Assembly (NCBI GenBank): GCA_001414345.1
Contig: LLCB01000301.1
Span: 1 to 64,000 of the forward strand
DNA length: 64,000 nt
Reading direction: 5' to 3'
Source of the DNA: Hymenoscyphus infarciens
Taxonomy: Eukaryota > Ascomycota > Leotiomycetes > Helotiales > Helotiaceae
Part shown: one piece after another, positions 44,005-55,509 of the stretch
How positions within the stretch are numbered: position 1 is the first letter of the stretch
Layout of the letters: the number at the start of each line of letters is the position of its first letter
The notes under the pieces: generated by a model
What the model was told of the DNA's origin: nothing
The model's input: only the letters and a program-made list of their open reading frames with translations
Database searches by the model: none
Program-made: the position numbers and the translations under genes

Positions 44005-45246
44005 TTACTGTTGCAACGCCGCCCGTGCCTGTCTCTCAACTTCATATGAGAAGTCGAAATATCCCTTGTCGAATTGATGTACACGAACATATCCATCCTC
44101 ACCACCACTAGCGTATCCCTTTCCTTGTGGGTCGACGGCGACCGTGTTCAAAGGACCGAAATGGCCTCTGACTCTGCCAATCTCGTCCTCGAAAATCTTG
44201 TGGTAGAAGCGGGCTTCGAATTTACCTTGTCGGGTTGAGGTTGTGGTGACGTCCATGGCTGCTTGTCCACCTCCGAGAATGACGAAGTCTTTCTTGGGGG
44301 TGATGGAGGCGCTGTTTAAGGGGGTGTCGGCTGGGTAGGTCTTGAGGACTTCCAGGTCTTTTGCGGTGATGAGCTTTGGGAATTTATTAGTAGGGGTTAT
44401 CTTGAGAATGATAATTTTGGTGTTACCTTTGCAGTTTTGTCTTTTGAGGCGGTGATGAAATATGTTCGGTCTGGGGACCATTGGAGATCTGTGATTAACA
44501 TATCGACCTCGTGGACCTGGGTGTTGTCGAGTTGCTCTCCACTCTGGTAATATGATCAGCACGACTGAACTCTATAACTCCTTCATGAGCAGTCCTACCT
44601 TGGCATCGTACTGCGAGACAGTTCCGTCCTCGTGACCTGCGATAATATATTTTGACATGTAACTCCATCCAGCAACAGTGGCCTTGGCATCCTCGCAGGT
44701 GATGGTCATTCGCTTCTCGGTGGTCTGCTCTCCCTCAGGATCAAGGTTGATATCCAGAACGACGATTGTACCCAAGAAACCCATACGCTTTTCAGTGACG
44801 GCCAACAGTTGTGATCCATCCTCGCTGAACTCGACTCTCTTGACGGCGGTATCGAAATCCCAGACATTTAAGCACTTTCCACTCTTGATATCCCATAGTC
44901 GAACGGTATTATCTGCGGCGCCACTGGCGATGAGCGTGCTGGTTGGGTCGACGTCGACGGTCCACAAAGCTCCCTGGTGGCCATGGTATGTTCCTAATCG
45001 CTCTCCATTGTGTGCGTACCAACCGCAGATGTGCTGATCCTTGGCGGTTGAAAAGATGAGATCGCCATCTCTATTATATCTACGGGGAGGTCAATATAGA
45101 GGTTATGCGCCGGCAGTGGGAGGAGTGCGCACTTGATTTGTGTGAGGGCACGTTCCTATGATAGCAGGTTAGAAATGATCCAAGAAACTAGTCCAGAGGG
45201 TGAAAGAGCAGCAACTCACGTGTCCTTGGAGTAAGATGGGTCTCAT
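44005..45246 (-). CDS. TIF34: Eukaryotic translation initiation factor 3 subunit I (TIF34)
   Basis: Five exons (45246-45220, 45155-45133, 45079-44599, 44543-44427, 44373-44005) give 338 residues, the usual length. eIF3i is a seven-blade WD40 propeller of the eIF3 complex that helps recruit mRNA to the 40S subunit. It starts MRPILLQGH; a 23-nt microexon encodes ERALTQIK; then [35 protein letters not shown] repeats continue. WD signatures include [43 protein letters not shown] and [15 protein letters not shown] near the C-terminus. Exon 1 is only nine codons. It is divergent from the methylene-THF dehydrogenase gene. Confidence 0.95.
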
Positions 45247-45706
45247 GTTTGCGATTGCGATTCTGTTGTGGTAGTAAGGTAAGGACGGGGGGTGCGGGGG
45301 GTAGTTGTATTTATTTTCGCAAGGCGGCTCTGCTCTGCGCTGCGCAGAAAGTGCTAAGAAAGTTCGCGGGGCAAAATGGAAATGTTTGGTCGTGGGAGAC
45401 GCAGCCAATCAGCTGGTGGCGGCTTTGCTTTGGTAATGCCCGCAGTTGGCCCGCAGCTGGCCCGCAGTTGGCCCGCTAAGTTATGATATCATGCAGGGGG
45501 CTGAAATGAACTGAATTAGGCCTAAGGCAGTTATAATTAGCTGATGATGAGTTCTGAAGAGTCAGAAAAGCGACACTACAACAGCCAAAACCCCCTAATC
45601 TAATTCCTTAGCTTAGGTAAAATGGGAATTGACTCACAGGAGTCACCCATTAATGCAACTTAATCGACGGCTTCCACTCCTTCCGATATAAAAGACTCAT
45701 CCTTGT
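45247..45706. promoter_or_regulatory. Bidirectional promoter region between TIF34 and the MTHFD gene
   Basis: 460 bp separate the TIF34 start from the first possible start of the divergent gene. It holds an 11-bp direct repeat cccgcag(t/c)tgg at 45439-45449, 45450-45460, 45461-45471 and a partial at 45472-45476. Those GC-rich direct repeats are candidate factor-binding sites. Confidence 0.5.
45439..45476. repeat. 11-bp direct repeats, 3.5 copies
   Basis: Unit cccgcagttgg with one c/t variant in the second copy, perfectly head-to-tail. Confidence 0.85.
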
Positions 45707-45753
45707 GTGACTCTTACGCGTATACCCTCGAAACTGCGGCGCGCTTGTTTGAC

Positions 45754-45778
45754 TACAGTACAGTACAGTACAGTACAG
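45754..45778. repeat. (tacag)5 microsatellite
   Basis: Five perfect copies of tacag, followed by tacg; inside the 5' leader or N-terminal extension of the MTHFD gene. Confidence 0.9.
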
Positions 45779-46096
45779 TACGCGATTATGCCCATACGAG
45801 TGCGATGGTGTAGTCATCTTCATCTTCATCTTCATCCTTTCGAGTCATTGTCTCGACCTTTATCGATACCTTCATCGACTAGAGCAAATACCAATTGGTC
45901 GCGGGTTTCAAGGGCAAATTCTAGCCTCGCTGTCCCCTTGCCCTCTAGCCGGAGTAAGGCCGTCTCAGCCTCGTCCGAGTTGGAATTCGCAGCCTCGACA
46001 CCCCACCGGCGTTCTTTCACCCCCACCTCGACAACTTTTTCTCCTTCAACACCACCACCAAAAGCGAAAAGACAACTTCCCCGCACAACCATCAAG

Positions 46097-47160
46097 ATGA
46101 CGGCTATCAAAATCGATGGTACTGCTACGGCAAAGGCCATACGGGAGAGACTGCGTTCGGAGATTGAAGAAACTCAAAAGACCAACCCCAGTTACAAGCC
46201 TTGCCTCAAGATCATCCAAGGTACACCCCGCACTGTTTACTTCAAAATATAGATGAATGCTAACATTTGTACTTTTAGTTGGTGAAAGATCCGATTCAAG
46301 TAGGTTGTCCTTGTGGAAGAACCGCAAAATACTTTGAATTAACAAATCACAGCTACCTACGTTCGCATGAAATTGAAAGCTGCTCGAGAAGTAGATATGA
46401 CTCAACCATACATCACTCAACTGAAAACTAACTACCACAGGCCAACATCGACTGCGAACTCCTCCAATTCCCCCAACAAGTCACTGAAACCGAACTCCTC
46501 GAGACCCTAAACCGTCTCAATAAAGATCCAGCAGTGCACGGAATCCTCGTGCAATTACCCCTTCCCCACGCCATTTCCGAGTATAACATCACCTCCGCAG
46601 TCGCAGACGAAAAAGACGTCGACGGCTTCGGCACAAACAACATCGGGGAACTGGCAAAACGTGGCGGAAAACCCATCTTCATACCGTGCACGCCAAAAGG
46701 TGTAATGGTACTTCTCCAAGAAACAGGTATTGACCTCAAAGGGAAACACGCTGTTGTTCTCGGAAGAAGTAATATCGTTGGAAGTCCAGTCAGCTATCTC
46801 TTAAAAGATGCACACGCCACAGTCACTGTATGCCATTCGCATACCGTCGGGATTGAGAATATTATCAAACTGGCCGATGTGCTAGTTGCAGCCATCGGAG
46901 TGCCCAATTTTGTCAAGGGGGAATGGATAAAACCCGGGGCGGTGGTGATTGATGTCGGTACTAACTCAATAGCAGATGAGACTAAGAAGTCTGGTTGGAG
47001 ACTTACTGGCGATGTGGATTATGAGAGTGCTGTTGAGGTTGCTTCGTATATCACTCCTGTGCCTGGTGGAGTTGGTCCTATGACCGTGGCCATGTTATTG
47101 CAGAATGTGGTTGATTCTGCTACTTCGCATTATGCTAAGCAAAAGTTGCTACCTGTATAA
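46097..47160 (+). CDS. Methylenetetrahydrofolate dehydrogenase/cyclohydrolase (FolD/MTHFD2 type)
   Basis: Four exons (46097-46220, 46279-46299, 46353-46390, 46441-47160) give 300 residues from the ATG MTAIKIDG. The enzyme interconverts methylene-, methenyl- and formyl-tetrahydrofolate. Signatures: TYVRMKLKAA with the active-site Tyr and Lys, VHGILVQLPLP, DEKDVDGFGTNN, GRSNIVGSPVSYLL (dinucleotide loop), VTVCHSHT and YITPVPGGVGPMTVAML. There is no formate-THF ligase domain as in ADE3/MIS1. The frame is open upstream to ATGs at 45788 and 45707 in a Ser/Arg/Pro-rich, acid-poor stretch (MPIRVRWCSHLHLHLHPF). That could be a mitochondrial presequence, giving about 403 residues. The exons of 21 and 38 nt are microexons. 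Confidence 0.9.
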
Positions 47161-50100
47161 GGGGGGGGGAAATGTTCCAAAAAGTCGATACCCCCTTTTC
47201 TCTCCTCTTCTCAGATGTATAATATCCCAAATGACTGTAAAACTAGAAACTAATTGCTAAAGAAATATCTAGAAATTCGCACTCACGAAGTGCCCCCTTT
47301 CTTTTTCCATGGCATACTAGTGCGTAGAAGGTACTTGGTTTGCTCACTTCCACTGCCAATATACCCAATTTTCTCAATCATGACATTTGGAGAATTCGTA
47401 GGTATAGAAGATCAAGTTGATTGTCGTGCAATTCCCGAGTAACCATTTTGGTGCTATTTCCGCGAAAAGCTCCTCTCGCGAGAAAGGCAGTCCGGTTTAC
47501 GGCTTACCCGGTAATAGAACATACGATCCCTAGGTAACCTATGGATAGCTCTACTTTCCACGTAAAAATGTTGTTTGTGGGTTACCCAGGCATGGGAAGG
47601 ATTACTATCGGTAGGCACGTTACAAATAGTCATGATGAAATATGTTTGTGGCTATTGTTTGGTTCCCTACCAGTGTACCACTATCCCAGAGCTAGTTAGA
47701 TATGACACCATTTCTTCCAATGCACTTTCTTTTATGAGGTATGCTAATAAGCTGGCTGTTCTTTCTTAATACGCACTTTCTCGAGAAGACGCTTGATTTT
47801 AGAATCCATTGACGATGCAAATCTCTGTTGCCGAGATGGCTTCTTGTTCAGATGAAGGTTGATCTCAGTCGCATTAAACACGACGGTTGCGCTTTCCTTG
47901 AAGCAAACATTTTTGAACTCGAGAGTTTACCTTATGATACTGTAGCGAGATGGTCTCCCTTTCCCCTTTCCCTTTTTCACTCCGCGAGTACCTACTTGCA
48001 GCAAGGCCAAATCTCTTTTTCTTTCTTCTTGGGATGTTGTTGTTGTTGTTGGGAGGGAATCGCACTTGCTAGTTTTAAGCAACTTTTCTATTTTCTCTTG
48101 GGGGATGAGGTGAGTGGAGAGACCCGACTTGTTTGTCTCCTCGGCACGTGCTGTGTACATGCTCCTGTCCATCGCTCTTTTCATTTCTGGTTGAGAAGCC
48201 CTACCCTAGTCTTTGGGAACAAACAACTCGGATGTTTTTTTCCTACTTATGTCCTTTTTTTGAATGGACTGAAGTTTGGTTTTTGGCTTGTAGCGCTGAA
48301 GCTGGTGGGTAGCCTGAGTGAACGGGAATGATGTCTTGTAAGTAGGGTGTTGAGGAACTTTGTTATGTACGCGTTATACTTCCAGGTTAACCCAACCCGC
48401 AAAATAATGCTAGGTGGGGAAGCTGTTTAAGTACGCCCGCTGTTCTTTTCATCTTTGGAATTATTGAAGTTCGTTCTGTTTTCGTTGATAGGTTTCGGTT
48501 AGGTTGGCACTGCAGATTCTGCGTACGCTTCACTCTTTCTCTTATGAGTAGGGGCGGGGAGGTGGAGTCGTTATATGTTGTAGTATACCAAGGGAAGACC
48601 TTTTGGTCGTTCCAGGTTCCAATATCCGTCCACTGAGAAGAACATAAAGGCTCTTTCCTACTTGTAAGTTTAGTATTGCATGGATTTAAACTTTGGTTCT
48701 TGCCTTCTGTGTTTAAGCTCCTGTAGCTTGTGGGAGTAGGTAGACTTTGAACTCCGGGGCTTTCAGTGACTTGATTACCTATTTTTGCACCCCAAACTTG
48801 GATGCACATATTACCTTCTCGTGGTGTTTTGACTGGGAAGTGTCTGGTTGATGTTTGTTTTGAAATTACTCATTGCCAAGTATTTTAGTCTGCAATTCAT
48901 CATGTAGATATTCCCTGCCAACTTCAGGGTGAGCGAAGAGTTCTTCCATATGGTTGGCACCTTCTGGTTCATACATGGACCTTTGGGGTGGGTGAGGATC
49001 ACGTGCGGTGCAAGACTTCGATGTCTTGTCGCTCTTTCCGTTTTTGTTGACTTTGTCTAAGGTAGCCACTGAGAACCACTCCAGGGCTTTTTTCTTTTGT
49101 GTATTGTGTCTTAGGGTTAAACTTTAGTACCTATGTTTCTTTTGTTAAGTATTTCTAGGTTGTGACAGGCCTGGGTGGGAGTAGGTACTTTAAACTGTAC
49201 AATAGGGGGCTTAGTACTGTGCGGGTTGGGTGCACCTTTGCTGGGGTCCAATCTTGTATTAGCTCACTTTATTTGATTAATACAACAGGAGTCGAGGCCT
49301 ATACTAAGGTTTTCTATGGCTCTTCTGGGATGATTTCCATCTTGGGGGGGACAGGGGATGGTTTTCCAACCCGCCTTAGTGGTCTACGAAATATTCTTCG
49401 TTGAGCATTTATGCTTGAGGAATGGTTCAGAGCTCCAGCTCTAGTCGACTGAGAGTAAATTGGCTACATCAGCTTGCTACAGCGGAGTCCATAATTATGG
49501 TCGTGAATCCCGCCCGGGTGCTGCATTTCAATTCCTGCGATGCAGGAACGGCTTGACGAGTTGCCAATTGCAACTTTGAACTGTCCCATCTCGCAATCCT
49601 TTGGTTGTCATTGTGTATCTTCAGACATGAGATTGGGGTTCATTTTGGTGGGGCTTCTTTTTGCTGAGGTCTTGCTGAGAGGAATGCCTGCCATTTTATT
49701 GTGACTTCTGTCATGACCAGTTTTCCACTTATTCATTCAAGATGTTATCTAGCAGGGCTTTGATTCTTATCATGTATTTTCAAGTACGATGCTGATTATC
49801 AGGGCATTTTGGTAAGGTCATATGGCGTTGCAACTTTTGGTGCATCTTCATCGAACTCTTACAGGGGTCCTTCCACATTCTCGCACTACTTCATGATCGC
49901 ATCGCATCGCTCTTGCTTCATCGAATCAATGAGATGCTTTTCCCCACTTGATTTGAGGCAACTATCTCATCTCAACTTCTCGGTGTTTCTTCAAGGGTAT
50001 TGTTGAGGGTCTGGAAAAGAAAAGGTCTTTTCAAAAAGCTCGTGATGGCATTGTGCAACCTGCCACATCTTTACCATCAGTAGTAGCTGCCGTGGATGGC

Positions 50101-50890
50101 ATACATCCCCAATGCTTGAATTATCTCAGTCTCACGATTTTGCTTTCGGAATTTCATAGTGTCACTGTGAAGCCTTTGATGACCACTACAATGCGGGTAT
50201 ATCTCAACCTATTCGCATCGACGGGGATCTGGTTTTACTCCCGGGACATCGCACATATTTCTTGATGCCATCAATGTTGAATTCTGGCCTCGATTTGGGT
50301 TACTAAGAATCCATCGATCGGGTCCTGAGCTTCTGAGATAAAGTTTGCAGGGGTGGTGAGGGAAAGGGGTTGGGGTCTAGTACAAACTCCCCTTTTCCTT
50401 CCTCGCTACACCGCCAAGAAACCTTCCTTTGAAAATCATATAATTCATATTATTATGCATCATTCTATTCCTTTCAAGTTTTCATTTCTCTCCATCTCCA
50501 ATTTTTCTATTACCATCCAAACTCGTCGTGGTGTGGTTTTCGCACATCGTCACCTGTCGAGAATTTTGAGTTTGCGCTTGTCTCGATGCTTCATTTGTCG
50601 ACGATATCATCGCAGAACTCGACTCCACAATCCATGTAACATACAGAAGAATACCAACCTCCAATGCTATAATTCCATCTCTCGACAGTGTACAATGAAT
50701 CATCAACTTTGCTCTGCTCTGCTCCAGGAGAGAGTATAAGAACTCTCCCTCCCCCCTTTCTTTTGCTCTCTTTTTCTTCTTTTTTTCTTCAGAAGGCAGA
50801 CGACGATTACTCCGACAGGGAAACACCATTGAAGTAACTCAAACACAACGACACTGTCTCAACATCTTCAAACAAATCGCTTCAATCACT
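47161..50890. other. Gene-poor stretch, 3.7 kb
   Basis: Many short frames on both strands, the longest 167 codons (47828-48331, plus), overlap one another and show no domain, splice logic or homologous motif that I can recognise. Composition is normal, so this is not a RIP block. T-runs, a (gtt)4 stretch at about 48040 and long pyrimidine tracts near 50740-50790 look like an untranslated leader or a non-coding transcript of the gene at 50891. Confidence 0.4.
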
Positions 50891-51073
50891 ATGGCCGCTT
50901 CTCTAAAATCTGACGATTCGTTTGATCGCGAGTTCCTCGCTCACGAATCCGTTGGTAGAAAGCGGGATATATTGAAACGATGGTTGAAGTTGTTGTTTTG
51001 CCTAGATCCCACTCCGACTGAGCGGGTCTCAGTGGACTGGAGGGCGCATTACGCCGCCAAAAGAGACGTTTAG
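50891..51073 (+). CDS. Small hypothetical protein, 60 residues
   Basis: ATG in the context cactATGGCC, preceded by a CT-rich tract and an AAC/CAA-rich leader as in expressed fungal genes. The product begins MAASLKSDDSFDREFLAH and has a basic helix (VGRKRDILKRWLKLLFCL); no family is recognised. It may be the first exon of a longer gene, but I find no following exon with support. Confidence 0.4.
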   Translation: MAASLKSDDSFDREFLAHESVGRKRDILKRWLKLLFCLDPTPTERVSVDWRAHYAAKRDV

Positions 51074-51330
51074 GAGGTCTTGAGGCAAACTTTTCCTTTG
51101 TCATTTGTATTTCAAGTCTTATACCTGCCTGAGGGTGATGCTCTGACCTCTGAATACCAGCGTGTTTTTGTTTTCGCTTTCGGCGGCCTGTGTTTTTGGG
51201 GCGGGATGCTATTAACTCAACACCTGTACGCGGTGCATCCTACGAACCTGGCAGTGGATTTTCCCATATTCATTTGTCAGAGCCAAGATTGAGTTGTAGA
51301 TAGAATTTTGATTTTTTGGGTCTTTTCTGT

Positions 51331-51470
51331 ACTTGGTGGTTTTTTGCGGACTTGGTTGTTTTGGGACTTGGTTGTTTTGGGACTTGGCTGTTTTTTGGAC
51401 TTGGTTGTTTTAGGAATTAATTGTTTTGGGAAGTGGTTGTTTTGGGACTTGTCTGTTTTTCCCTTGCCTT
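51331..51470. repeat. G/T-rich minisatellite
   Basis: About eight imperfect 15-20-bp units of ttggttgttttgggac type in tandem. Strand asymmetry is extreme: hardly any C outside the recurring gactt word. Confidence 0.8.
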
Positions 51471-51475
51471 CTTTC

Positions 51476-53040
51476 AATTTCTCCATCCTTCAAAACACTT
51501 GAGCCCCCCCTTGTATTTTTCGCTCTCGAAATTTAAGTATGCGGAGTGTGGGGTATGAACTTCACTCGTAGTATTAGGAATCGTTGAGGAGTTGATTGGA
51601 GGAGGACAGATTTTTGGGATAGGCGAATCTGGCCCAGAAGAGATGTCAGCCAATGAAGCGTGTTTTTTACTGGACTTGAGTGTTGCTCTTCCTTCTGCCA
51701 TGCTCCGTAAGCGGGTTTGAGATTGGACGAGCGTAAGAGAAATTCGGGCTTTGAAACTTGTGCGTAGTATTGGGATTCGTGGAACAGAAAACCAATCTGG
51801 AGCTGGAGTGGGGACCAATAGTTGTTTGGCGCTCAGTCTGAATAGTGTAGTGTGGTTTTGCCTTTATTTTTCCTCTTTCTTGTGATTTCCCGAAAAGACC
51901 AGCTGAGGGGAGGTTTGTGAGAAATACAAAAGTAGGTATCTGGGAGTTGTGGATTTGGGCCTGGATTGGAGATCTGCGAATTGCCTTTTGCTTGAACAAT
52001 GGCGTGTTTTTTCTTGTCCGCCCGCGTGAAACAATTGCTGAGCTGTTATGGGAGTGTTTGGCTCGAAAGGGATTGGGAATTGGATTTCTGGCTCTTGTGC
52101 AAGGTAATCGGTAATATTGGATGGTATCGCAAAAGGAATCGTAAATACGAGTCGAGTGTTCGAATTTCGAATAAAAAGACGTTGTATGGAGGAATAGGAT
52201 ATGAAGAGGATAGGCAAAGACTTGTCGAGCTGGGGTGGGGATTAGCGAATGAGGTTTTGGCTGAATGATTGCATGGTTGTTTACTCGACCTGCACTATAT
52301 GGCCCAAAGCATTAGTATTGCGTCGGCTTGAATGGCTTAACATAGGAGTGCGATTCACTTCGCATTTGGCTGCCTTCCAGTGCTCTGAGAATAAGAAAGT
52401 TACAAACCTCACATGCTTTCCTGAACGTGCTGCTGTATTGAAAACATGGATGGAGTTTCGAAGAGGTGCGGTACCCGGGAGCAAGAGGGGTCAGTGGAAA
52501 TGGCACTTGAAATTCAAACATTGCGAGCGATAGCGAACCCTGGACAAGCTCTAAAGTCTTTCTCACTCGGGAGGTCTAGGCTGGGCTGGAAGTTCTGCGG
52601 GGGTTGGGTTTCCCGAAAACTTCCCCAAAAGGCAGTTACGATTGGGAGGTGAGGAGGTTTTGACAATGTTGGGAAATGGATTCTGGGAAGGAGCTTTGGT
52701 TGCAACAGAAGAATTGATTTGATGATGAGGTACTTGTCTAACAAAGTGACAAGGTCGAGGTCTAACTTCAACTTTTGGAGGTCCTGGAGTGGTAATTAGA
52801 GTAAGCAATTCCAAGGGAGGAGTTCTTGTTGCCCATAGATTCCTGCCGGATATGAAAACTCTTCTTAACACTGCAACTTTGCATCATTCAACCGATGTTC
52901 TAGTCTTGGTCCGTAGATAGTGCTTAACAATCGTTGCGGCTTGACATTCCTCTTTGTTTTGGTTGTGTATTGATCTGGCGGCTTTCTGCCGTCTGTTTAC
53001 CGCCTTAGTTCGTGGCAAAATCGTAAAATGCCTTAACCCT
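51476..53040. other. Non-coding stretch beside RIP block
   Basis: No frame here carries a recognisable domain. Frames near 51999-52268 (plus) and 51474-51999 (minus) were considered and not supported. Confidence 0.35.
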
Positions 53041-54860
53041 CTCTTGAAGTAAGTTTTAAATGATGTATATGAAATCCTCTAATCCTTTCTTCGAGGATAA
53101 GCTACAAATCCTTATAGAATAAGGCCTTTGGAGGTACATTACCTGCTTAATTTCTTTAAGAACACCTAACTAAAACCAATTACCTCAGAGCTCGCTTAGC
53201 TTTAGGCAAAGCGTCTAGCTATGAACAAAATAACGATTTTTAATACTTGAATAGTAGAAGTTCAAGTAGCAAAGCTTCTTTAACTTTATAGTTTTAAGAG
53301 AAGTTCTTTTTTATATAAAGAAGAGAAATAATATATATTAAGAATACTTGAGAAAAATAAAGTTATACTTTCTTTTAATTCTTCTCTTCTTTTCTCGCTT
53401 CTAGTCTCTTCTCTTTTAAGCTTCTCTCTTCTAGTCTTCTCTTAGTTTATATTATAAAAGATAGAATTAGATTTTTATAGCTAAATAGTTTATATTAATA
53501 AAAGAACTCTATAAATATAGTTAGTAAAAGAAAAGAAAAAATATAGAATTAATTTATATATATTTATCTTAATTTATAGTTTTCTTATATATATAGTTTT
53601 TATAAAGAACCTATAAATACTTTTAAGCTAATAGTAATATACTAGGTATTATTTTTAAGATTCTTAAACTAGACTAAATATAATAGCTTACTATTTTAAA
53701 TAGCCGAGTTTACTTATTATATATTTAAGGTTTTAGCTCTTATATTAACTTTTAGCTATAGCTATTATTATTTTATATTATCTAATTTAGAAAGGTTTTA
53801 ATACTTATATTAGCTTTTAGACTTTAGGTTTTAAACCTTTTAGTACTATCTAATCTCTTATATATAGCTTTCTACTCTTCTATAGTTAGAAAAGGCCTAC
53901 TTTAGTTTTTTCTTCTATATTAGTACCTAGTCTTCACTTTCTCGAATTATACTCTTATATATCTCTTTAGAGTACGTTTCGTATTATTATAATATAATTA
54001 GAAGATATTTATATCTAAGCTTATATCTTAATATAAAATAAGCTTTTTCTAAACTTTCTATATTTAAAAGAAACTAGACTCTATAAAAGCTAGATTAGTA
54101 GACGCTTATATAAGTATAATAGAGACTATACTATACTAGCTCTAGAGAGGAAAAACTCTCTAAAGAAGTCTATAACTATTCTAGAAGCTTTATATATTAA
54201 TTAACTACTCTTTTACTTCTTTATTAATATTAGTGTCACGGAAAAAGGGGGGTCTCACGTGACCCCTTTTCCCTGTATATATAGCAGAGTTTTCACCTCC
54301 TAAATTCAAGCTCCTTAGAGCGTTTTCAACCCAAAAATACGTCATAATTAGACTATACTTAAGCTATTAAAGTTATCTTAGTAACTATAAACTTTAATAT
54401 TCTTATATTAACTCTTATTTCTAATATAGTAATCTAAACTTTAACTTAGTATAACTATCTACTCTTAATAAATTTAGCTTCTTAGTTATTACTTAAGTCT
54501 TAAATAGAGTATTTAAAAGCTATTCTTTAAATAGTCTAAATAAGTTACTATTATAATCTATTTTAGTTATAAATAATAAATACTAGTAATTAAATAAGTC
54601 GAGAAAACTAAAAGTATTATATAAGTATAATAAATATCTAATAATAGTTCTTATCTATCTAGTCTATCTATTAGACTAGATTATCTCTTAGATTTAAGTA
54701 ATAGAAGCTTTATCTAAATACTTTATAAAACTTAAAGTTATAAATATTAGAACTTAAAGATAAGAAGATATAAAAAGATTTGGAATTTAAAAATTATTTA
54801 AGACTAGATTATTTCTAAGTTATACTATGTGATTTACAAGTCAGAATTTAAATATTACTA
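53041..54860. repeat. Second RIP-mutated AT-rich block
   Basis: TG and CA are almost absent over most of the block and TA, CT and AG words dominate, as in 1-3175. No ORF survives. A less mutated patch at 54233-54350 lies inside it. The block stops at about 54860, less than 100 bp from a tRNA gene. Confidence 0.8.
54233..54350. mobile_element. LTR-like patch inside the RIP block
   Basis: It starts tgtcacggaaaaagg, contains the palindrome-like ggaaaaagggg..ccccttttcc around tcacgtga, and has a TATA-like ctgtatatatagcag 45 bp on. TG-start, TATA and size suit the promoter part of an LTR of a Ty3-type retrotransposon, but the other end is not recognisable. Confidence 0.35.
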
Positions 54861-54937
54861 GAATTTCCTTCTTAAATAACACAAAGCTCCTTTTAAAACT
54901 AAAAAAGTGAAAGAGATTTTCCTCTCTAAACGTCCGC

Positions 54938-55055
54938 TGAACAGAAGGGGATTCGAACCCCTGCAGGTTGCCCTACGAGAATACTCATTGAGTGGATCAA
55001 TGAAGAAGCTAGAAGCCACTTGAGTCACGCGCCATAACCACTCGGCCATCTGTCC
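54938..55055 (-). tRNA. tRNA-Leu (anticodon CAA), intron-containing
   Basis: Minus-strand sequence ggacaga opens the acceptor stem and pairs with tctgttc at the other end, with discriminator A. A D-arm tggccgagtggttatggc, a long variable arm and the T-arm aggggttcgaatcccct show a class II tRNA. The anticodon region reads gactcaag, giving CAA for leucine. An intron of about 25-30 nt follows directly and carries ttga, complementary to the anticodon loop as pre-tRNA introns do. Exact intron ends are uncertain. Serine is the alternative class II identity, less likely given the discriminator A. Confidence 0.8.
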
Positions 55056-55295
55056 ATTACAAGCAGTGCTTGTATTGCATCATTTTGATTCGCTGCGGAA
55101 GAAGTGCTTAGATTCAGAATAGAAAATATTGTTCATTTCTGGGTGGGCTGAAGGGCCGATTTACGGGCCTGTATCGCCGAAGCTAGGCCGGATAAATGGA
55201 GCCGGAACTCAAGGCTTTTGGAGAGCCGAACACGCCGAGCTTCATACAAGAACGTGGAGAAGCGGGGAAAGCATGCTCCAACAATCTACTACGTA
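55056..55295. other. Short spacer
   Basis: Unique DNA between the tRNA and the small MITE; nothing recognised. Confidence 0.35.
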
Positions 55296-55509
55296 CTACT
55301 ATCCCCCCCCCTTAAGTATTTGTAAAGTGGGTCGAGTGGAGACTGGGGGAGGCTGTGTAAAGTCCTGGTAAGGTCAGGGTTTTTAGCCAATAGAAGCTTC
55401 TTTACCATTCTATTTTTTAACTTTGACTCTGCTTATTGGCTCAGCGCTTTGACATTGCACAGGACCCGCAAAGTGGGGATTACATATACTTAAGGGGGGG
55501 GGATAGTAG
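55296..55509. mobile_element. Small MITE with C9-containing inverted ends, 214 bp
   Basis: The ends ctactatc-C8-ttaagtat at 55296 onward and the exact complement ending at 55509 form inverted repeats of at least 24 bp (both with nine C or G). The interior is non-coding. The immediate flanks (gta left, tgta right) suggest but do not prove a short TA-type duplication. Confidence 0.7.

Noticed and set aside
47828..48331. 167-codon plus-strand ORF
   Set aside because: Low-complexity (Cys, Phe and Ser runs from gtt and ttc repeats), overlapped by minus-strand frames; no family match recognised.
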